7,544 nt of DNA from Halanaerobiaceae bacterium (GTDB taxonomy: Bacteria; Bacillota; Halanaerobiia; Halanaerobiales; DTU029), in NCBI GenBank assembly GCA_012521855.1, contig JAAYLO010000064.1, forward strand, positions 1-7,544, read 5' to 3'. Positions 1-6,644 of this stretch are shown here, piece by piece. Numbering within the stretch: the stretch's first letter is position 1; the number at the start of each line of letters is the position of its first letter. A model generated the notes under the pieces. The model saw only the letters and a list, made by a program, of their open reading frames with translations. It ran no database searches and was not told the DNA's origin. Position numbers and translations under genes: made by a program.

Positions 1-379
1 AAGCATATTTGAAACTTTCTATATCTAATATTAATTCTTTTATATAATTTTTAATTTCATCATTTTCCATAAGATCAGTTAATGTATAAGTACCCCACTT
101 AATATTATAAATGTTGTTTATACCAAGTAATTCTTTTAAATAATCTTTGAAATCTTTCACGAAAGTACTCTCATCAGCATAAGCTGCTTCCTTATTAACA
201 AAATAAAACCCGTAAGAATGATTAAAAAATTCCTCTGGGTTATCTGACATGATGTTCGATGTGGTTTTTGTAACCAATGCATCAATTGCAGCATCATCTA
301 CCAGGTCTGACGTCTTACTGCAGCTAACAAAGGTTAATATCCCTATTATTGTGACTAAAATCACTATATTTTTCTTCAT
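1..379 (-). CDS. Probable lipoprotein of unknown function, C-terminus cut by window edge
   Basis: An open frame of 126 codons starts at ATG 377-379 and runs off the left edge without a stop. A GGAGGG ribosome binding site lies about 8 bases upstream, which fixes the start. The N-terminus is MKKNIVILVTIIGILTFVSC: two lysines, a hydrophobic stretch, then Cys20 followed by Ser-Lys, a plausible but relaxed lipobox (Phe at -3). This predicts export and lipid anchoring to the outer face of the membrane. The visible mature part is acidic, rich in Asp, Glu, Asn and Tyr, with no family I recognise. By hand count positions 1-360 are about 29% G+C, much lower than the pfl and ATPase genes, so it may have a different origin. 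It is 113 bases behind pflA and has a possible promoter of its own. Presence of a gene is secure; lipoprotein status is inferred. Confidence 0.75.
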   Translation of the reverse strand, partial: MKKNIVILVTIIGILTFVSCSKTSDLVDDAAIDALVTKTTSNIMSDNPEEFFNHSYGFYFVNKEAAYADESTFVKDFKDYLKELLGINNIYNIKWGTYTLTDLMENDEIKNYIKELILDIESFKYA

Positions 380-406
380 AAACAAATCCCTCCAGATTAT
401 GCTTTT

Positions 407-436
407 ATAATATAATTCATATAATTCTTTAGACAA
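407..436 (-). promoter_or_regulatory. Possible sigma-A promoter for the lipoprotein gene
   Basis: On the minus strand TTGTCT (431-436) and TATTAT (407-412) are separated by 18 bases; TATATT two bases earlier gives a 16-base spacer. The -35 matches 4 of 6 positions and the -10 matches 5 of 6. A start near position 400 would give a leader of about 20 bases holding the GGAGGG site. The stretch is very AT-rich, so chance matches are likely. No U-tract terminator was seen after pflA, so read-through from pflA is the alternative. Confidence 0.35.
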
Positions 437-492
437 TTATATAATCCTGCATAAAATGGTAAATTTTTTGCCTGTCTATCTTTTTTATCTAT

Positions 493-1221
493 CTAATCGG
501 TTTTTATCCCATATACCTTGAATATCCCCTCAATCTCCTGCATTTCCCTTTCTGTAGGAGGCTCTATTCCCTGCAATTCATAATAGATTCCCAGTTCCCT
601 CCACTTATATTCCCCGAGATTATGGTATGGCAAAAGCTCCACTTTCTCCAGGCTTTTCTTCCCCTGCAAAAAGGAAGCAAGCCTGTTTAAACTATCTTTG
701 TCATCAGTATAGCCGGGAACAATTACATGGCGGACCCAATATGGTTTTCCTTCCTCCTCCAGGAGTTCCAGGGTTTGAAGTGTTTTATGGTTACTGACCC
801 CGGTCAATTCCCGGTGTTTTTCATCATCTATATGCTTTATATCCAGTAAAACCAGGTCTACATATTTCAACATTTCCCTGAATCTATCCCGATCTACATA
901 TCCTGAGGTATCTAAAGCAGTATGAAATCCTTCTTCATGGCATTTCTTCAATAATTCAAGGGTAAAATCAAGCTGCAGGACAGGCTCACCGCCTGATATG
1001 GTTACTCCCCCATTTGAACGGGTAATATAAGGCCTGCACTTATTTATTTTCTCCATCAACCCTGCTATGGTCGTTTTCTTCCCATCACGCAGGTTCCAGG
1101 TATCTGGATTATGACAATATTTACATCTTAAGGGACAGCCCTGCATGAAAATTACAAACCTGATTCCAGGGCCGTCCCTGGTACCAAGGGTTTCTATTGA
1201 ATGTATATATCCTTCCAGCAT
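493..1221 (-). CDS. pflA: Pyruvate formate-lyase activating enzyme (radical SAM)
   Basis: A 242-aa protein (E. coli PflA is 246 aa) that uses S-adenosylmethionine and a [4Fe-4S] cluster to abstract hydrogen from the glycine of pyruvate formate-lyase, making the glycyl radical in the cytoplasm. Visible motifs are the CX3CX2C cluster ligands Cys29, Cys33 and Cys36 in GCPLRCKYCHNP, the TRDGPG segment typical of glycyl-radical activases near residues 14-19, and the SAM-contacting SGGEP at 76-80. The frame is open 14 codons further upstream to 1263, but I chose ATG 1219-1221. It has a GAGGGTGG ribosome binding site, it begins MLEGYIHSIETLGTRDGPG as activases do, and it removes an overlap with pflB. 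Only 13 bases separate it from the pflB stop, so the two form an operon. It ends with TAG at the usual family length, which matters for the amber codon inside pflB. Confidence 0.95.
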   Translation of the reverse strand: MLEGYIHSIETLGTRDGPGIRFVIFMQGCPLRCKYCHNPDTWNLRDGKKTTIAGLMEKINKCRPYITRSNGGVTISGGEPVLQLDFTLELLKKCHEEGFHTALDTSGYVDRDRFREMLKYVDLVLLDIKHIDDEKHRELTGVSNHKTLQTLELLEEEGKPYWVRHVIVPGYTDDKDSLNRLASFLQGKKSLEKVELLPYHNLGEYKWRELGIYYELQGIEPPTEREMQEIEGIFKVYGIKTD

Positions 1222-1234
1222 TATCCCACCCTCT
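1222..1234 (-). promoter_or_regulatory. Ribosome binding site of pflA
   Basis: The 13 bases between the pflB stop and the chosen pflA start read AGAGGGTGGGATA on the minus strand. The GAGGGTGG core sits about 4 to 5 bases before ATG 1219-1221 and supports this start over the upstream in-frame ATG at 1263, which lies inside pflB. The close packing suggests translational coupling. Confidence 0.75.
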
Positions 1235-3448
1235 TTATAAATGCTCATGGAAAGTACGGGCAATAACCTCCTGCTGTTGTTCCGGTGTCAATTTTATGAA
1301 ATTTACGGCATAACCAGAAACCCTGATAGTAAGCTGCGGGTATTTCTCCGGATGTTCTATAGCATCCAGTAAAGTCTCCCTCCTCAAGACATTCACATTC
1401 AAATGATGAGCCCCCTGGGCAAAATATGCATCAAAAATAGCTGTCAGATTATCTATCTGTTCTTTTCTATTTTTTCCAAGGGCATCAGGAACAATAGTAA
1501 AGGTATTTGAGATTCCATCCCGGCAGTATTCATAAGGGATTTTGGCCACGGAATTCAGAGAAGCAATTGCTCCTGATGTATCACGGCCATGCAGCGGATT
1601 TGCCCCTGGTGCAAAGGGTTCGCCTGTTTTTCTTCCATCAGGCGTTGTACCGGTCTTCTTACCATAAACAACATTTGAAGTTATGGTCAATACTGACATG
1701 GAATGTATCGCATTTCTATATAATTTGTGCTGTTTCAATTTAGTCATGAAAAGCTTTACCAGCTCAACAACCAGTTCATCTACCCGGTCATCATCATTAC
1801 CATATTTAGGATAATCCCCGTTAATCTCAAAGTCAACTATAATACCATCACTATTTCTGATTGGCCTTACTTCAGCATACTTAATGGCACTCAGTGAATC
1901 AGCAACAATCGATAATCCGGCAATACCGAATCCCATTATCCGCCTCACTTCTGTATCATGAAGGGCCATCTGTATTGCTTCATAGGCATATTTATCATGC
2001 ATGTAATGGATTATATTGAGGGCATCCACATATTTCTCTGTTAACCAGTCCAGGAAGGCAGAAAACCTCTCCATAACATCATCATATTCCAGAACATCAC
2101 CCTGGAATGGCATGAAACTGGGACCAACCTGTACACCACTTAACTCATCCCGTCCGCCGTTTAAAGCATAAAGGAGGGTTTTGGGGAGACTACACCTGGC
2201 ACCAAAATACTGAATATCCTTCCCAGGTATCATGGCAGAAACACAACAGGCTATACTATAATCATCCAGGAAGTTCAATCTCATTAGATCATCATTCTCA
2301 TACTGCAGTGAACTGGTATCCCTTGAGACCTGGCTGCAGAATTTCTTGAATGCTTCTGGTAACCTTTCTGACCAGAGAATAGTCAGATTCGGTTCCGGGG
2401 CAGGGCCCAGATTGTAAAGGGTATTAAGTATCCTGTAACTTGTCTTTGTAACAAGAGGTCTCCCGTCTATGCCAATTCCTCCGAGAACTATGGTAACCCA
2501 CAGGGGATCGCCGCTGAAAAGTTCATTATAGGCCGGTGTCCTTAACTGTCTTGCCAGTCTCAGTTTTATTACAAAATCATCGATCAATTCCTGAGCTTCC
2601 TTTTCATTTAAGACCCCTTCTGCAATATCTTTTTCTATAAATATATCAAAAAACTCAGCAATCCTGCCAAAAGACATGGCTGCCCCGTTATTCTCCTGAA
2701 TGGCAGCCAGATAAGCCAGATAGGTCCACTGAATAGCCTCCCTGGCATTTTCTGCCGGCCTGCTTATATCAAAACCATAGGTTTCCCCCAGGCCCTATAA
2801 TTTCCCTAAAGCCCTGATCTGTTCACTGAGCTCTTCTCTTAACCGGATTGTTTCCTCATCCATTGGTCCAGATAGATTATCCTTATCAGCTTCCTTTGCC
2901 TCAATCAATCTATCTACACCATAAAGGGCCACTCTACGATAATCGCCAATAATTCTTCCCCGTCCGTAAGCATCAGGCAGGCCGGTTATAACACCCGAAC
3001 GCCTGATTTCACGTAATTCCGGTGTATACACATCAAAAACACCGTCATTATGTGTCTTTCTGTATTTAGTGAATATCTCGCTTATTTCCGGATTAACCTT
3101 AAAGCCATAAGCTTCAGCAGCCTGTTGGGCCATCCTGATACCGCCATAGACATTCAAGGTCCTCTTTAAGGGGGCATCTGTCTGCAGGCCGACTATAATC
3201 TCCCTGTCCTTATCAATATATCCTGCATCATAAGCATTAATATCTGATACTGTATCTACATCTACATCCAGGACACCGCCTTTTTCATGTTCCTTCCACA
3301 GGAGTTCAGTACATTTTTTCCAGAGTTCTTCCGTCCTTTTTGTCGGTCCTTCCAGGAAAGAAGCCCCCCCAGTATAAGGTGAATAATTCTCCTGTATAAA
3401 ATCCCTGACATCAATATCTTCTCTCCATTTTCTGCCTTTGAAAACCAT
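1235..3448 (-). CDS. pflB: Pyruvate formate-lyase, interrupted by one in-frame TAG codon
   Basis: The product splits pyruvate with coenzyme A into formate and acetyl-CoA, in the cytoplasm under anaerobic conditions. The gene has 738 codons including the final TAA, close to the 760 aa of E. coli PflB. The first 217 codons (2798-3448) and the rest (1235-2794) are in the same frame, separated only by TAG at 2795-2797, so no frameshift is involved. The N-terminal part holds the PFL-like region through RALGKL. Downstream come GFDISRPAENAREAIQWTY, then AAMSFGR, the adjacent active-site cysteines in SIACCVSAM (about 401 and 402 counting the TAG as a residue), and RVSGYAVNF with the radical glycine near 712, 25 residues from the end. 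A GGGGGA site lies 7 bases before ATG 3446-3448. The internal ATG at 2677 has no ribosome binding site, so independent restart is unlikely. Identity is certain; whether full-length enzyme is made is open: nonsense mutation, sequencing error or amber read-through. Confidence 0.93.
2772..2803 (-). other. In-frame amber codon of pflB lying in a predicted mRNA hairpin
   Basis: TAG at 2795-2797 follows AAA TTA (Lys-Leu) and precedes GGC CTG. Aligned from memory with E. coli PflB (RALGQMKEMAAKYGYDIS), the stop falls on a lysine, so AAG to TAG is one base change. The surrounding mRNA can fold: AAAUUAUAGG (2794-2803) pairs with CCUAUGGUUU (2772-2781), 10 pairs including two U-G wobbles, around a 12-base loop. 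The stop lies in the 5' arm. The pairing is seen in the sequence; any role is speculative. Confidence 0.5.
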
Positions 3449-3494
3449 AAGAATTCCCCCTTTGTTTCTTATAAACTTATTAGTAATCAGGGCC

Positions 3495-3510
3495 TTGTAT
3501 TGACATACAA
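3495..3510. promoter_or_regulatory. Small inverted repeat in the pflB leader, possible operator
   Basis: The plus strand reads TTGTATTGACATACAA, perfect 6-base arms around 4 bases. It lies about 45 bases downstream of the inferred P2 start and about 47 bases before the pflB start codon. The TTGT...ACAA edges resemble a Rex (NADH-sensing repressor) site, but it is two bases shorter than the usual 18-bp form. It could equally be a Crp/Fnr-type site or a weak RNA hairpin. Confidence 0.35.
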
Positions 3511-3559
3511 CACTGTTTATCCTGCTGCCGGCAAATTCCTAGTATTTTACTATGTTTTA

Positions 3560-3588
3560 ATTATATCATTTCTTTTGAATAATATCAA
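3560..3588 (-). promoter_or_regulatory. Second pfl promoter (P2), downstream of the riboswitch terminator
   Basis: On the minus strand TTGATA (3583-3588) and TATAAT (3560-3565) are separated by exactly 17 bases; 5 of 6 and 6 of 6 match the sigma-A consensus. Transcription would start near 3553 and give a leader of about 105 bases before pflB. Because it lies beyond the terminator at 3626-3670, this promoter would bypass the riboswitch. A dyad overlaps its -35 box. Confidence 0.7.
3575..3588. promoter_or_regulatory. FNR/Crp-like dyad over the P2 -35 box
   Basis: The minus strand reads TTGATATTATTCAA. The FNR-type consensus is TTGAT-N4-ATCAA, and this differs at one of ten defined positions. 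It covers the P2 -35 hexamer, centred near -29, where a bound protein would more likely repress than activate. An oxygen- or redox-linked regulator would suit pfl, but in AT-rich DNA a single near-match is weak evidence. Confidence 0.3.
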
Positions 3589-3625
3589 TAATTCCTACTA
3601 TTTTTCTATACTTTGTTATTTACAT

Positions 3626-3670
3626 AAAAAATCACCCTGCGCTGAATAAAATGTTTTATCCAGGCGGGCG
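3626..3670 (-). terminator. Intrinsic terminator, expression platform of the ZTP riboswitch
   Basis: In the minus-strand RNA CGCCCGCCUGGAUAAAA (3654-3670) pairs with UUUUAUUCAGCGCAGGGUG (3633-3651), with two single-base bulges and two G-U pairs, followed one base later by six U (3626-3631). The 5' arm contains CCGCC (3663-3667), which is also the pseudoknot strand of the aptamer, so aptamer and terminator folds exclude each other. Ligand binding should therefore favour read-through into pflB. It may also end read-through transcripts from the ATPase gene. Confidence 0.8.
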
Positions 3671-3735
3671 ATTATTATACAGGATCATATTCCCCCATGG
3701 TTCATTCCATGTTATCCGCCAGTCATATAATCCTG
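3661..3735 (-). ncRNA. ZTP riboswitch aptamer (pfl RNA motif)
   Basis: The RNA matches the pfl/ZTP class by sequence and fold. P1 is an 11-pair helix, CAGGAUUAUAU (3725-3735) with AUAUGAUCCUG (3680-3690), one U-G pair. Inside it come the conserved ACUGGCGG, then P2 CAUGG (3707-3711) with CCAUG (3696-3700) around a six-base loop, then GGGGA. After a short linker CCGCCUGG (3660-3667) follows, near the class consensus CCGCCUGGGCA. GGCGG (3716-3720) can pair with CCGCC (3663-3667) to form the known pseudoknot. The class binds ZMP/ZTP, purine intermediates that build up when 10-formyl-tetrahydrofolate is low. It is named for its occurrence upstream of pfl genes, exactly the context here. The terminator overlap implies an ON switch. 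The departure from consensus is AUA in place of GCA after CCGCCUGG. Confidence 0.88.
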
Positions 3736-3756
3736 AAATATTCTGTTTTCGCTTAT

Positions 3757-3785
3757 ATAATAGCAGAAAAAGATATCCCTGTCAA
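3757..3785 (-). promoter_or_regulatory. Strong sigma-A promoter (P1) of the riboswitch-controlled pfl transcript
   Basis: On the minus strand TTGACA (3780-3785, perfect) and TATTAT (3757-3762, 5 of 6) are 17 bases apart. Transcription should begin near 3750, about 15 bases before the aptamer P1 helix. The terminated leader would be about 125 bases long. The promoter sits right behind the dehydrogenase remnant. Confidence 0.85.
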
Positions 3786-3798
3786 GAAACAATTCTGC

Positions 3799-3873
3799 TT
3801 AACTGGCTAACCAGCCATCTACAGATATGATTGCACCTTGAGCATAATCAGATGCTCAGGAAGCAATGAAATA
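3799..3873 (-). pseudogene. C-terminal remnant of a short-chain dehydrogenase (SDR)
   Basis: Right after the ATPase stop, and by chance in its frame, the minus strand encodes YFIAS, then TGA (3856-3858), then ASDYAQGAIISVDGWLAS, then TAA (3799-3801). This matches the C-terminal end of FabG/KduD/gluconate 5-dehydrogenase-like SDR enzymes, typically FLASEASDYVNGHxLxVDGGWLA. The internal stop falls on the usual Glu, and one Gly of the DGG motif is missing. The remaining 200-plus residues (Rossmann core, YxxxK active site) are absent, so only about 25 codons survive. No start or ribosome binding site is seen. It marks an old gene lost by deletion or displaced by the ATPase locus. The match is from memory of the family; the short length limits certainty. 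Confidence 0.6.
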
Positions 3874-3882
3874 TCTATCAAA

Positions 3883-6639
3883 TCAGTCTACCCCCAGAGG
3901 GTCAGTTTTTCTGAGATATGCCTTCCATCCTTCAGCAGCCAGGAATGGTAGTAAGGCAAAAAGCAGAATATATCCCCAGGACTCTATACCAGGCCTGACT
4001 ACTTCAAAAATAGTATTCAGGACAGGTATATATAGAACGATCAGCAGAAGCAGGAAGGACAATATTCCTGCACCCAACATAAATTTATTTGAAAAAAGAC
4101 CGATCCTGAATAGGGAATAGCGTTCTGACCGGGACGTAAAAGCCCTCAGCAGTTCTGCCGTTATCAATGTACAGAAGGCCATGGTTCTGGCGATTTCAAT
4201 CCCGCCATATCTGGTCAACCCAATATAAAAAACAGATAATGTTGCCATTGCTATAAAAAAACCCTGAGACAGAACCCCGATCTGCCTCCTTCTATTCAGA
4301 ATAGGCTCTTCCGGCTTACGGGGCGGGAGATTCATAATATGCGGCTCTCCCTTCTCCACTCCGAGTGCCAGGGCAGGAAAGGCATCTGTTATAAGATTGA
4401 CCCATAGAATCTGTACCGGTGCAAGGGGTATAGGCCAGCCAAACAACATGGCAAAGAATATAACGAAGATTTCCCCAATATTACAGGAAAGAAGGAAATA
4501 CACAAATTTCCTTATATTTGAATAGATGATACGGCCTCCCTCAACGGCGGAGACAATGCTGGCAAAATTATCATCTGTGAGAACCATTTCTGCTGTTTCT
4601 TTGGCAACATCTGTACCGGTAATACCCATGGCTACCCCGATATCAGCTTTTTTCAGGGCCAGGGCATCATTCACCCCGTCACCTGTCATGGCAACAATAT
4701 GCCCTTTCGTCTTCAGGGCATCAACAATCCTGACCTTGTGTTCAGGTGCAACCCGGGCATAGACATCCACCTCTTCAACCTTCCCGGCCAGCTCTTCAGC
4801 TGACATCTTTTCCAGCTCCGGGCCTGTTAATGCACTGCCGCCTGCTCCGGTTATTCCCAGTTCCCTGGCTATTGCCAGGGCAGTATCTGCATAATCACCT
4901 GTAATCATTTTTGTCCTGATACCTGCCTGGTGGCAGAGCTGGACAGCTTTCCTGACCTCTTCCCTCGGGGGGTCAATCATACCATAAAGGCCAACAAAAA
5001 CCAGCTCCTTTTCCACTTCTTCTGCAGACAGCTCTTCTGGAATTTTTTCAAGTGGTTTATAGGCAGCAGCCAGAACCCTCAAGGCCCTGCGGGCCAGAGC
5101 GGAATTGACCTCCATTATTTCCGCCCTTTTCTCATCTGTCAGTGCTTTTATTTCACCATCTTCGAAGATCCTGGAGGAGAGGCCCAGGATGAGATCGGGG
5201 GCCCCTTTTATAAATGCTGTTATACCACTCTCTATGTTTTGAAGCTTATGAATAGTTGTCATCCTTTTTCTTTCAGAATCAAAGGGAAGCTCAGCAAGAC
5301 GCGGATATTTTTCCTCCAGCTCATCTTTTATGTAACCTGCCTTCCCTGCTGCAACCAACAGGGAACCCTCTGTCGGGTCACCAATTATATCCCACTGTTT
5401 TTCTTCCTCTGTACCCTCATTTTCTCTATTTTCCACCAGCCTGGAATCATTACACAAAAGCCCGATTTTCAATAATAAGTCCAGTTCCTGAAATCTGTCT
5501 TTGAGCTCAGAAACAGGGACTACTTCTCCATCTACCCTGAACTCTCCTGCAGGTTCATAACCCGTACCGCTTATCTCTATCTCTTTCCCCCCGGCATAAT
5601 CCCTTACAACGGTCATTTCATTCCTGGTAAGTGTCCCGGTCTTATCAGAACAGATAACAGTTGTAGTTCCGAGGGTTTCCACCGCCAGAAGTTTGCGAAT
5701 GATAGCATTACGCCTGACCATCCTCTGCATCCCCAGAGCAAGAACAATAGTGACTATAGCCGGTAAACCCTCCGGAATGGCAGCCACCGCCAGGCTGATT
5801 GCTGTCATAAATACTTCCAGGAGATCCTGCCCCCTGATCAAACCCAGTAAGAATACAAGCCCACAGACGATCAATGTCGCTATACCCAGTCCATTCCCCA
5901 GGCCGGCCAGTTTCCTCTGCAGGGGTGTTTCAGCTTCCTCAAAAGACTCAATCATTCCTGCTATCTTACCGAGTTCTGTTTCCATTCCGGTACCCACAAC
6001 TACTCCTTTGCCCCGTCCGTAATTTACGATTGTACCCATAAAGGCACTATTAAGCCTGTCCCCCAGGGCTGTATCCTGTTCAAGTACCCTTGCTGCATCT
6101 TTCTCTACCGGTACTGATTCCCCGGTAAGGGATGACTCATCTATCTTCAGATTAGAACTTTCCAACAACCTGATATCAGCAGGGACAAAATCCCCGGCAC
6201 TCAGGATGACAATATCCCCTTTTACCAGTTCCCTGGCTGGAAGCCTGGCCACAACTCCCTCCCGTATTACACTTGCCTCAGGAGCAGCCATCTCCTGTAA
6301 TGCTTCCATGGCTTTTTCAGCTTTTGACTCCTGCACAACCCCCATTACTGCATTTATGACCACTATACAGATTATAACCAGGGCATCAAGCGTCTCCCCC
6401 AGTAAGCCGGATATTACAGCAGCCCCGATCAGGATAATGATCAGGAAATTACTGAGCTGGGCAATTATCCGGTCCAGAAGGGTAAGACTCTTTTTTCTGG
6501 CAAGTTCATTGGGCCCGCCCTCCTCAAGTCTCCTCACAGCTTCCTCCTGATTTAAACCAACTTTAAAATCTGTAGAAAACTCCTTTTCAATAAGAGCAGG
6601 CTCAAGCTGATACCATGCCTGTCCTCTCTCTTTGCCCAT
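3883..6639 (-). CDS. Calcium-transporting P-type ATPase, type II (SERCA-like)
   Basis: A 918-aa integral membrane pump that uses ATP to export Ca2+ from the cytoplasm, near the 880-890 aa of LMCA1 and YloB. Counting from the chosen ATG (6637-6639): cation ATPase N-terminal region 10-60; actuator TGES at 172-175; PEGLP in M4 at 289-293; phosphorylation motif DKTGT with Asp332; nucleotide-binding KGAPD near 478; TGD near 580; hinge TGDGVND near 652-658; then M5-M10. The expected Ca2+ ligands are all present: Glu in PEGLP, Asn720 and Glu723 in M5 (SCNIGE), Asn748, Thr751 and Asp752 in M6 (NLITD), and Glu829 in M8 (TAELLRAF). Both SERCA-type sites could therefore form, unlike LMCA1, where Arg replaces the M5 Glu. 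The frame extends 15 codons up to a TTG at 6684, but the ATG has a stronger site. It appears to be a single-gene unit. Ca2+ over Mn2+ or another ion is inferred from the ligands. Confidence 0.93.
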   Translation of the reverse strand: MGKERGQAWYQLEPALIEKEFSTDFKVGLNQEEAVRRLEEGGPNELARKKSLTLLDRIIAQLSNFLIIILIGAAVISGLLGETLDALVIICIVVINAVMGVVQESKAEKAMEALQEMAAPEASVIREGVVARLPARELVKGDIVILSAGDFVPADIRLLESSNLKIDESSLTGESVPVEKDAARVLEQDTALGDRLNSAFMGTIVNYGRGKGVVVGTGMETELGKIAGMIESFEEAETPLQRKLAGLGNGLGIATLIVCGLVFLLGLIRGQDLLEVFMTAISLAVAAIPEGLPAIVTIVLALGMQRMVRRNAIIRKLLAVETLGTTTVICSDKTGTLTRNEMTVVRDYAGGKEIEISGTGYEPAGEFRVDGEVVPVSELKDRFQELDLLLKIGLLCNDSRLVENRENEGTEEEKQWDIIGDPTEGSLLVAAGKAGYIKDELEEKYPRLAELPFDSERKRMTTIHKLQNIESGITAFIKGAPDLILGLSSRIFEDGEIKALTDEKRAEIMEVNSALARRALRVLAAAYKPLEKIPEELSAEEVEKELVFVGLYGMIDPPREEVRKAVQLCHQAGIRTKMITGDYADTALAIARELGITGAGGSALTGPELEKMSAEELAGKVEEVDVYARVAPEHKVRIVDALKTKGHIVAMTGDGVNDALALKKADIGVAMGITGTDVAKETAEMVLTDDNFASIVSAVEGGRIIYSNIRKFVYFLLSCNIGEIFVIFFAMLFGWPIPLAPVQILWVNLITDAFPALALGVEKGEPHIMNLPPRKPEEPILNRRRQIGVLSQGFFIAMATLSVFYIGLTRYGGIEIARTMAFCTLITAELLRAFTSRSERYSLFRIGLFSNKFMLGAGILSFLLLLIVLYIPVLNTIFEVVRPGIESWGYILLFALLPFLAAEGWKAYLRKTDPLGVD

Positions 6640-6644
6640 ATTCT

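Noticed and set aside
1221..1263. Longer pflA starting at 1263
   Set aside because: It overlaps the end of pflB, adds 14 residues not found in activases, and the ribosome binding site points to the ATG at 1219-1221.
1507..1743. Plus-strand open frames inside pflB and the ATPase gene (for example 1507-1743, 4930-5475, 6206-6550) and in the spike-like gene (7224-7490)
   Set aside because: They lie antisense to clear genes, lack ribosome binding sites and known motifs, and have low-complexity or shadow-like composition.
1235..2677. A separate 480-aa gene starting at the internal ATG 2677 of pflB
   Set aside because: The ATG has no ribosome binding site, and conserved PFL sequence continues upstream to the amber codon, so this is the interrupted remainder of one gene.
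2795..2797. Selenocysteine-type recoding or a frameshift at the pflB break
   Set aside because: The codon is TAG, not TGA, and both sides are in the same frame (2795 minus 1235 is a multiple of three).
3802..3816. Hairpin GGCT-GGTT-AGCC as a terminator for the ATPase gene
   Set aside because: Only four pairs and no U-tract; the bases are explained as coding sequence of the SDR remnant.
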